A DNA stretch of 5,398 bases. Source: Candidatus Blautia intestinipullorum. GTDB taxonomy: Bacteria; Bacillota; Clostridia; Lachnospirales; Lachnospiraceae. Location of the stretch: contig DWVA01000172.1 of the NCBI GenBank assembly GCA_019120475.1, forward strand, positions 1 through 5,398. The letters are read 5' to 3'. A program made the position numbers and the translations under genes. Of the stretch, positions 1 through 5,146 are shown one piece after another. How positions within the stretch are numbered: the first letter of the stretch is position 1; every line of letters begins with the position of its first letter. A model generated the notes under the pieces. The model made no database searches. It saw nothing but the letters and a program-made list of their open reading frames with translations, and was not told where the DNA came from.

Positions 1-1031
1 TAACCTACAAACTGTCCGTTATAATAATACTGGTTAAAGGTATTTCCGCCTTTTTCCATGGGCTTTGTAGTCAGGTCATTAACCGTAACGCCTTTCGGCA
101 CTGTCATCTTTGTCCCGTTTACGTCTATGGAATCAAAATTATTAAACGCGTAATCAAAAAGGGAAATAGAATCTGTGCAGTTCTGTCCCAGATCTGAAGT
201 ACGCATGGTAACGGCAATATAAGTTCTTCCGTTCCGCTCCGCCGCAACGACAAGCGTATGTCCGGCGTCCTGGGTGGAGCCTGTTTTTCCTCCGATGCAG
301 CCCTCATAATAAAGATTGGATTCCTTGGCGATCAGAGGCATATGGGTGTGCATCCTCCGGGCTTCGCTCATATTTGTGGCCGGTATCGTATAGCTTACCG
401 CCCCGATCACTTTGCGGAACCTGGCGTTCTGAAGTCCTGCCCGCATGATCTTAGCCAGATCATGGGCTGTAGTATAATGGTTGGCATCCGGAAGCCCTCC
501 GGCGTTGGCAAAATGTGTTCTTGTACATCCCAAAGCCTTTGCCTTCTCATTCATCATATTAATAAAATTCGCTTCAGAACCGCCCACTGTCTCGGCGATC
601 TGGGCGCATACTTCATTGGCTGACTCTATGATCGCGGCGTACCAGCAGTCCTTCATGGTCATGGTCTCTCCCAGCTTCATGCCGATGTTGCTGCTGTCCC
701 AGTTTACATCTCTGACGCCTGTTTCCGTAAAGGTAACCGTATCTCTTGGAGAAGCATTTTCTACAGCCACAAGAAGCGTCATGATTTTGGTGGTGCTGGC
801 AGGATAACGGTACTCGTCCATTCCCTTGTCATAGAGGACCGCTCCCGTATCGGCGTCAATAAGCACCGCCGTCTCTGAAGCCGTCGCCGGGGCCGCAGGC
901 CATCCCTGGATGCTGTCTGTAGCTACCGCGGCCGCCGTCCCGAAATTCACTGTTACCGCCTGCACCGTGGCCGCAGGGATCAAAATACACCCCAGCGCCA
1001 AAGCAGCGGCCCGCCATAATTTCTTTCTCAT
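1..1031 (-). CDS. Secreted D-alanyl-D-alanine carboxypeptidase (DacF/PBP5 type, peptidase S11), 3' end cut by window
   Basis: Serine D,D-carboxypeptidase that trims the terminal D-Ala from peptidoglycan stem peptides outside the membrane. Translating from the ATG at 1031 gives 343 complete codons. All three catalytic motifs of the penicillin-binding fold are present: STTK at residues 79-82 (nucleophile Ser79, Lys82), SAN at 137-139 and KTG at 249-251. Their spacing (58 and 112 residues) fits class-C low-molecular-weight PBPs. Residues 1-25 look like a Sec signal peptide (basic MRKK, hydrophobic core, VQA before the likely cut). From about residue 300 the PBP5 C-terminal beta domain begins. 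The last two bases visible are TA, so the next codon is either Tyr or a stop. Family members usually continue with more of this domain and a membrane anchor, so I treat the gene as cut. It starts 14 nt after the wecE stop, so it is very probably co-transcribed. The family call is secure; which Dac paralogue it is cannot be told. Confidence 0.95.
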   Translation of the reverse strand, partial: MRKKLWRAAALALGCILIPAATVQAVTVNFGTAAAVATDSIQGWPAAPATASETAVLIDADTGAVLYDKGMDEYRYPASTTKIMTLLVAVENASPRDTVTFTETGVRDVNWDSSNIGMKLGETMTMKDCWYAAIIESANEVCAQIAETVGGSEANFINMMNEKAKALGCTRTHFANAGGLPDANHYTTAHDLAKIMRAGLQNARFRKVIGAVSYTIPATNMSEARRMHTHMPLIAKESNLYYEGCIGGKTGSTQDAGHTLVVAAERNGRTYIAVTMRTSDLGQNCTDSISLFDYAFNNFDSIDVNGTKMTVPKGVTVNDLTTKPMEKGGNTFNQYYYNGQFVG

Positions 1032-1036
1032 CAGAC

Positions 1037-1044
1037 TTTCCTCC
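1037..1044 (-). promoter_or_regulatory. Ribosome binding site of the carboxypeptidase gene
   Basis: GGAGGAAA lies 5 nt before the ATG at 1031, a near-ideal Shine-Dalgarno site. It sits inside the 14-nt gap just after the wecE stop codon. It fixes the start and argues for strong independent initiation within the shared transcript. Confidence 0.8.
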
Positions 1045-1045
1045 G

Positions 1046-2176
1046 TCAAAAATCAAAGCATAAAATCTTTTCTACAATATAAGCCACATCCTCCATAGGC
1101 AGATTGTAGAACATAGGAAGTCTCAGAAGGCGTTCGCTCTCTCTGGTGGTATAAACGTCTTCTCCGCTGAACCTTCCGAATTTTTTCCCTGCCGGCGAAC
1201 TGTGCAGGGGAACATAATGAAAAGCGCTGTAAATTCCGTTTTCCTTCAGATATGCGATCAGCCTGCTCCTGGTAGGAAGATCCTTCACCTTCATATAATA
1301 CATATGGGCGTTGTGCTCAATCCCTTCCGGAACAAAAGGACGTTCTATTTTTCCTTCTTCTTCCAGCACTTTCAGATTTTCGTGATAATAATCATAGATC
1401 TGGTGGCGCTTGCGGTTGATCTTCTCACATTCCTCCAACTGGGCGTAAAGATACGCTGCGTTCATTTCGCTGGGCAGATAGGAGGAACCGTAATCGATCC
1501 ATCGGTATTTATCCACCTGGCCGCGGAAGAATTTGCTTCTGTCCGTTCCTTTTTCTCTGAGGATTTCCGCCTTTTCCTGGTAGGCGTTGTCCTGAAACAC
1601 AAGAGCTCCGCCTTCTCCCATAGTATAATTCTTTGTCTCATGAAAACTGTAGCAGCCAAAGTCTCCGATAGTTCCCAGCGCTTTCCCGTGATAATAGGCT
1701 TCCACTCCCTGAGCGGCGTCCTCCACCACCTTTAGATGATGTCTCCGGGCGATATCCATGATGGTATCCATTTCGCAGGCCACGCCGGCGTAATGCACCG
1801 GCACGATGGCTCTGGTTTTTTCGGTTATTGCCTGCTCGATCAGTTTTTCGTCCAGATTCATGGTGTCCGGACGGATATCTACAAATACGATCTTTGCTCC
1901 ACGCAGCACAAAGGCGTCCGCTGTGGAAACAAAAGTAAAGGACGGCATGATCACTTCGTCCCCCGGCTGGATGTCGCAAAGAAAAGCCGCCATTTCCAGC
2001 GCATGGGTACAGGAGGTGGTAAGAAACACCTGATTTACATGAAAACGCTCCTTCATCCATGCGGAACAAAGCTTCGTGTATTTTCCATCCCCGCAGAGCA
2101 TTCCCTGATCTACGGCGTCCTTGATATATTCCAGTTCTTTTCCCACGATCGCGGGTCTGTTAAAATCAATCTTCAT
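1046..2176 (-). CDS. wecE: dTDP-4-amino-4,6-dideoxygalactose transaminase (WecE/RffA-like)
   Basis: PLP-dependent aminotransferase of the DegT/DnrJ/EryC1 family. The closest family I recognise is WecE/RffA, which turns dTDP-4-keto-6-deoxy-D-glucose into dTDP-4-amino-4,6-dideoxy-D-galactose (Fuc4N) using glutamate in the cytoplasm. From the ATG at 2176 the protein is 376 aa, the same length as E. coli WecE, and it resembles it throughout. Stretches shared with WecE include PGDEVIMPS (71-79), GAKIVFVD (93-100), VPVHYAGVACEMDTIM (125-140), SFHETKNYT (177-185), FFRGQVDKY (216-224) and ESERLLRLP (346-354). Lys182 in SFHETK is the expected Schiff-base lysine; Asp153 and Gln156 in VEDAAQ contact the cofactor ring in this family. 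The reading frame stays open upstream to a GTG at 2290, but those 38 extra residues are only a tandem repeat read out of frame, so I reject that start. The gene overlaps the glycosyltransferase by 11 nt. No rmlA/rmlB genes for the substrate are in the window. ArnB- or PglE-like specificity is less likely. Confidence 0.93.
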   Translation of the reverse strand: MKIDFNRPAIVGKELEYIKDAVDQGMLCGDGKYTKLCSAWMKERFHVNQVFLTTSCTHALEMAAFLCDIQPGDEVIMPSFTFVSTADAFVLRGAKIVFVDIRPDTMNLDEKLIEQAITEKTRAIVPVHYAGVACEMDTIMDIARRHHLKVVEDAAQGVEAYYHGKALGTIGDFGCYSFHETKNYTMGEGGALVFQDNAYQEKAEILREKGTDRSKFFRGQVDKYRWIDYGSSYLPSEMNAAYLYAQLEECEKINRKRHQIYDYYHENLKVLEEEGKIERPFVPEGIEHNAHMYYMKVKDLPTRSRLIAYLKENGIYSAFHYVPLHSSPAGKKFGRFSGEDVYTTRESERLLRLPMFYNLPMEDVAYIVEKILCFDF

Positions 2177-3191
2177 AGTAAATTTCCTCTTTCTTGCTGC
2201 GGTTTTCGGCATCAGGTATGCTCCTGAGCATTTCCTCTTTCCTGCCGCGGTTTCCGGCATCGGGTATGCTCCTGATATTTTCCGCTTCACGGATCACATA
2301 CTGAGGCGTCTTATTCACGTTCAGCATCAGCTTGCCAAGGTATTCTCCTATGATGCCAAGCATCAGGAAAGTAATCCCGAAAAGAGCCAGCATCCCGCAC
2401 ATCAGAGAGGACCAGCCGATAGCCACCGAGGGATCCAGAAGTTTTCTTATGAATACAATGACAGCCCCGATCAGTCCCGCCGCGGAAAACAGCGTGCCGA
2501 AAAGCGTAGCCGCCCTGAGCGGTATCACGGTAAAATTCAGGCAGGAGAGAAACAGCTTCAGACCTCTGCGGAAATTATAATTTGATGTGCCGACTTCTCT
2601 TTCAAAATGTTCGATCTCAATATTTGCAATATTATGGGAGGTACGGAAGAACAGCACCTGAAGAAAAGTGTTGTAGCCGTCATATTTCACAACTTCATCC
2701 CGCACGAATTTCCGGCAGCACCAGAAACTGCTCATCTGGATATGCTTCGGGCGGTCCAGAAGATGCCAGAGCAGAAAACGGCTGACAGCCCCTGTAAGAT
2801 TCTTGAACCAGGAAAATTTTCTCTGCTTGAATACGCCGAACACAATATCATAGCCTTCCTGGATCTTGTCAAGAAACTGCGGAATCTGAGAAGGATGGTT
2901 CTGCATATCGTCGTCCATTCCCAGGATCAGTTCTCCTTCCGCATAATTCATTCCTGCCATGATCGCATTGTGCTGTCCGAAATTTTTCGCCAGATTGATC
3001 CCCTTTACATTGGGATGCTTCCGTGCAAGTCTGTGGATCGCTTCCCAGGTATTGTCTCTGGAGTAATCGTTTACTAAAACGAACTCGCACTCATAATCTT
3101 CCAGCTTTTGAAATTCTTCTATCGCCAGCTCCACCACCTTGCCGATGGTGTGTTCTGAATTATAACAGGGTATAACAATCGATACCAGCAT
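2166..3191 (-). CDS. ArnC/GtrB-like polyprenyl-phosphate glycosyltransferase, GT2 family, two C-terminal membrane helices
   Basis: Inverting-type GT2 enzyme expected to move a sugar from a nucleotide donor to undecaprenyl phosphate on the inner face of the membrane. The 341-aa protein opens with VSIVIPCYNSE (3-13), then FVLVNDYSRDNT (37-48), NLAKNFGQHNAIMAGM (66-81) and the metal-binding MDDD (92-95) followed by MQNHPSQIP. That last stretch parallels the DADLQNPPEEIP region of ArnC, and the next part (EGYDIVFGVFKQRKFSWFK, 112-130) also parallels it. Two membrane segments lie at about 221-247 and 259-284, ending in GIIGEYLGKL as in ArnC/GtrB/DPM1-type enzymes. Family members end shortly after this point; here a charged tail of 16-residue repeats (301-336) is added. 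The start ATG has GAGGAA (3205-3200) upstream. A 27-nt gap separates it from the transporter gene before it, and its end overlaps wecE. The donor is inferred to be the WecE product or a derivative, not shown. Confidence 0.9.
   Translation of the reverse strand: MLVSIVIPCYNSEHTIGKVVELAIEEFQKLEDYECEFVLVNDYSRDNTWEAIHRLARKHPNVKGINLAKNFGQHNAIMAGMNYAEGELILGMDDDMQNHPSQIPQFLDKIQEGYDIVFGVFKQRKFSWFKNLTGAVSRFLLWHLLDRPKHIQMSSFWCCRKFVRDEVVKYDGYNTFLQVLFFRTSHNIANIEIEHFEREVGTSNYNFRRGLKLFLSCLNFTVIPLRAATLFGTLFSAAGLIGAVIVFIRKLLDPSVAIGWSSLMCGMLALFGITFLMLGIIGEYLGKLMLNVNKTPQYVIREAENIRSIPDAGNRGRKEEMLRSIPDAENRSKKEEIYYED
2169..2291 (-). repeat. 48-bp in-frame tandem repeat, about 2.5 copies, at the glycosyltransferase/wecE junction
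   Basis: Read in the glycosyltransferase frame the units are 2291-2244, 2243-2196 and a partial 2195-2169. They encode REAENIRSIPDAGNRG, RKEEMLRSIPDAENRS and KKEEIYYED. In the best register, 2183-2227 and 2231-2275 match at 41 of 45 bases, and all four differences are transitions. The unit is a multiple of three, so the glycosyltransferase frame is kept. The overlapping wecE frame also stays open, as a SGAYxMPxTAA repeat. Each full period carries the AGAGGAAA Shine-Dalgarno sequence. The likely origin is local duplication by slippage or unequal recombination. Confidence 0.9.
2183..2190 (-). promoter_or_regulatory. Ribosome binding site of wecE, inside the glycosyltransferase coding end
   Basis: AGAGGAAA lies 6 nt before the ATG at 2176 and decides that start over the upstream GTG. 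It lies within the last codons of the glycosyltransferase gene and is part of the 48-bp tandem repeat. The same eight bases recur exactly at 2231-2238, where no suitably spaced start follows. Confidence 0.7.
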
Positions 3192-3218
3192 CTTCTTCGT
3201 TCCTCATTTCTTTATCTG

Positions 3219-3563
3219 TTACAGATTGAATATCACAATTCCGGCAAGGATCAGGGCAAATCCCGCCAGCTTTCTTTTACTGAATTTTTCCTTCAAAAAA
3301 AAGTACCCCATCACTGATACGAAAATATACCCTGTGGATTCCAGTATAGGCGACATGGACAGCGGCACATATTTCAGGGCGATCATCGTCAGGATCACGG
3401 AACAGAAAAACATTCCATATGCCCCTATCACCATAGGGTTCAGATATTCCTTCAGCGTGCTGTCATAAGTCTTTCCGGCAGCCTTTTTCAGAATGATCTG
3501 GGAAACGGACGAAATAAATACGGATAAAAGCAAAATACATACAGATATCTCCAGGCGGCTCAT
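3219..3563 (-). CDS. Small four-helix SMR/EamA-type transporter, ArnE-like flippase subunit
   Basis: A 114-aa membrane protein with four predicted helices at about 5-25, 43-63, 68-90 and 97-113. The overall pattern resembles ArnE (about 111 aa). A first helix ends in a SQ...KKA-type stretch (SSVSQIILKKA, 18-28). Then come LKYVPLSMSPI (63-73), LKEKFSKRKLAGFALILAGIVI (90-111) with the EK/ER loop, and the glycine-rich last helix typical of the drug/metabolite transporter superfamily. ArnE and ArnF together move undecaprenyl-phosphate-Ara4N across the membrane. The neighbouring ArnC-like enzyme and a second small transporter suggest the same job here on another lipid-linked sugar. Its ATG overlaps the preceding gene's stop as ATGA (3563-3560), so the two are translationally coupled and probably form a heterodimer. 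GGTGAG at 3574-3569 is the likely ribosome site. Eight T residues in the coding strand (3302-3295) fall at codons 88-90. Drug efflux is the main alternative role. Confidence 0.85.
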   Translation of the reverse strand: MSRLEISVCILLLSVFISSVSQIILKKAAGKTYDSTLKEYLNPMVIGAYGMFFCSVILTMIALKYVPLSMSPILESTGYIFVSVMGYFFLKEKFSKRKLAGFALILAGIVIFNL

Positions 3564-3943
3564 ATTCTCTCACCGCCCTTCTCTGTGTCTTCTCCTGTTA
3601 CCAGATAAATTCCCGCAAAAATGACCACTGCCCCCGCGATCATATTCCAGGTGATCTTTTCTCCGAAGATAAGAGCTCCCCAGACAATCCCCCAGATCAG
3701 AGTTACCGGCCGGTTGGCATAGGCAACGGTCAGCGGCATCCTTTTCAGGATCTGCTGCCAGATCACCGCATATCCGAACATGATCACAAAGACAAGACCA
3801 AACCAGAAGATAAACTCCAGGGAGAAGATATTTCCGGTATGGCGGGAGGCCATTTTTGAACAGACTCCGCTTAGGGAGCTGAACAAAAGGCTGATATGCA
3901 GCAAAAGATAAATACTTTTTTTTGAAGTAATGTCATTTCTCAT
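3560..3943 (-). CDS. Small four-helix SMR/EamA-type transporter, partner (ArnF-like) flippase subunit
   Basis: A 127-aa membrane protein with four predicted helices at about 10-29, 43-65, 71-94 and 99-117, then a hydrophilic tail. LKRMPLTVAYANRPVTLIWG (66-85), FGEKIT (93-98) and AGAVVIFAGIYLV (103-115) match the half-size EamA/SMR pattern: a short loop, then AY in helix 3, GE(K/R) before helix 4 and a G-rich helix 4. At this size it must pair to work, and the next gene, overlapping by 4 nt, is the obvious partner. The length matches ArnF (about 128 aa), but similarity to ArnF itself is general rather than specific. The start ATG at 3943 lies 15 nt after the ATP-grasp stop, with a weak purine site GTGAGAG (3956-3950). 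An A8 run on the coding strand (3923-3916) spans codons 7-10, so slippage there would destroy the protein early. Substrate not determinable from sequence. Confidence 0.83.
   Translation of the reverse strand: MRNDITSKKSIYLLLHISLLFSSLSGVCSKMASRHTGNIFSLEFIFWFGLVFVIMFGYAVIWQQILKRMPLTVAYANRPVTLIWGIVWGALIFGEKITWNMIAGAVVIFAGIYLVTGEDTEKGGERI
3564..3574 (-). promoter_or_regulatory. Initiation region of the second transporter gene, sharing GTGAGAGAAT with the first
   Basis: GGTGAGAGAAT immediately precedes the ATG at 3563 and supplies the purine-rich ribosome site inside the end of the preceding gene. The ten bases GTGAGAGAAT occur again at 3956-3947, just before the ATG at 3943 of the first transporter gene. 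The two initiation regions therefore look alike. Common ancestry or selection for matched initiation are both possible. Confidence 0.5.
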
Positions 3944-3958
3944 GTTATTCTCTCACAA

Positions 3959-5146
3959 TCAATCCGTAAATTCAATGTTTATTTTCGACAAAATCTCTTC
4001 CAGCCTCTTTTCACAGGCGTCCAGATTTTCCCCTTTAAGGATCACCTGGCCCAGACGGTCAATTCCGTTTTCATACCGTCTCACAGTGTCTCCCGGCTGA
4101 ATATTAAAAGAAAGATCCACGATATCTTTTGCCCGGGCGTTCTTATTGTGAATCGCTTTCACAATGCCGTTTCTCGGAGAAGTAAGGGTTCTGGACAGAT
4201 TTGCCGTATGCGGCGCATTCTTTTGGAACATTTTCTCCGGCTCCATGTCAAGGGCAAGACGGGCGATGGCCTCGTAATAATCGATCCCGTAATACAGGCC
4301 CACCATCTCCGGAAGACAGGTTCCTCCGGCTCTTCCCGTTATTTCGATCACATAGATCACCCCATCCTTTTCGATCAGATCGCAGTTTACAGGACAGTTG
4401 TCGATTCCTGTCGCCTGAATGGCAAGACGCACCTGCCGCTCCACCTCCGCGCCAAGAGATTCCAGCTTCCTGTATGGAACAGAGTGGCCAATCGGAGTAG
4501 GAACGTGGCTCTGATAAGCTTCAATGTTATTTGGGAGGCAGTAAAGCAGTCTGCCTCTGTACATCATCGCTTCACAGCCCAGGATCTGCCCCTCAATAAA
4601 CTCTTCCACCAGGCAGTAATCTTTCCTTGTGGCCGCCATTGTCTTTTCATAATTGGCAAAAGCCTCTTCTTTTGTATTGCAGCGGAATATCCCCCGGCTT
4701 CCCATAAGATCCACCGCCTTTACCACTACAGGAAATTCCAGTTCCTTCAGAGCGGCCTTAAGCTCCTTTCGGCTTTTTATGCGGATATGTCTGGCACACC
4801 GCACGCCTCCGGCCATAAACGCTTCTTTCATTTTATATTTGTTTCCGCTGATCTCCGCCGCCTCTGCCGTCATTCCGTTCAATCCCATATGCTGGCACAC
4901 ATAGCCGATAGACCGCACTCCTGCGTCCAGACAGCAGGTGGCGATCCCGTTGATCTGAAATTTTTCTGCCGCTTCAAGTACCGCCCTGGGATCGGAAATA
5001 TCCGTATAAGACGCCTCGTCTGCCGCGTCAAATCCCGGCCAGTCCCCGGGAGTACTTACCGCAACGGTGGAAACTCCCAGTTCCCTGGCAGCTTTATACA
5101 GCGGAAGCTGTGAATAGCTGGCTCCTAAAACCATCAGTTTTTTCAT
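3959..5146 (-). CDS. ATP-grasp carboxylate-amine ligase-like protein
   Basis: Probable cytoplasmic ligase that activates a carboxylate with ATP and joins it to an amine; the substrates are not known. The 395-aa protein has the usual order. An N-terminal Rossmann-like preATP-grasp part comes first (KLMVLGASYSQLPLYKAAR at 3-21; D39 to D50 region). The ATP-grasp fold runs from about residue 100: GNKYKMKEAF (101-110), FPVVVKAVDLMGSRGI (138-153) with Lys143 and the glycine loop, and hinge LVEEFIEG (179-186). Metal ligands Asp256 (VNCDLIE) and Glu268 (YVIEI) follow. A C-terminal lobe of about 90 residues comes last. Where most relatives have E-x-N-x-R, this protein has EITGR (268-272), so Thr270 replaces the usual Asn metal ligand. 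The ATG at 5146 overlaps the preceding stop as ATGA (5146-5143), with AGGAGG at 5165-5160, 13 nt upstream. Next to sugar aminotransferase, glycosyltransferase and flippase genes, it may aminoacylate an aminosugar. PurK/CarB-like metabolism is less likely in this setting. Confidence 0.85.
   Translation of the reverse strand: MKKLMVLGASYSQLPLYKAARELGVSTVAVSTPGDWPGFDAADEASYTDISDPRAVLEAAEKFQINGIATCCLDAGVRSIGYVCQHMGLNGMTAEAAEISGNKYKMKEAFMAGGVRCARHIRIKSRKELKAALKELEFPVVVKAVDLMGSRGIFRCNTKEEAFANYEKTMAATRKDYCLVEEFIEGQILGCEAMMYRGRLLYCLPNNIEAYQSHVPTPIGHSVPYRKLESLGAEVERQVRLAIQATGIDNCPVNCDLIEKDGVIYVIEITGRAGGTCLPEMVGLYYGIDYYEAIARLALDMEPEKMFQKNAPHTANLSRTLTSPRNGIVKAIHNKNARAKDIVDLSFNIQPGDTVRRYENGIDRLGQVILKGENLDACEKRLEEILSKINIEFTD

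Noticed and set aside
985..1003. Possible lipoprotein signal (LALGC) in the carboxypeptidase leader
   Set aside because: The residues before Cys15 (A-L-G-C) do not fit a good lipobox, and a standard signal peptidase site follows at VQA (residues 23-25).
856..1056. Minus-strand open frame covering the carboxypeptidase signal region
   Set aside because: Off-frame reading of the carboxypeptidase 5' end. The frame from the ATG at 1031 has a signal peptide and all catalytic motifs.
1202..1735. Plus-strand open frame of 177 codons opposite wecE
   Set aside because: Antisense shadow of a well-conserved aminotransferase; no family features.
2231..2238. Second AGAGGAAA as a ribosome site for a hidden small gene
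   Set aside because: No start codon at a usable distance opens a separate frame; it is a by-product of the tandem repeat.
3214..3226. Perfect small inverted repeat ATCTGT-T-ACAGAT at the end of the second transporter gene
   Set aside because: Six-bp arms with a one-base loop cannot make a stable hairpin, there is no T-tract, and it overlaps the stop codon; most likely chance rather than terminator or operator.
4148..5113. Long plus-strand open frame (321 codons) opposite the ATP-grasp gene
   Set aside because: It mirrors a strongly conserved gene, has no recognisable motifs and a low-complexity basic composition; it arises from codon bias of the real gene.
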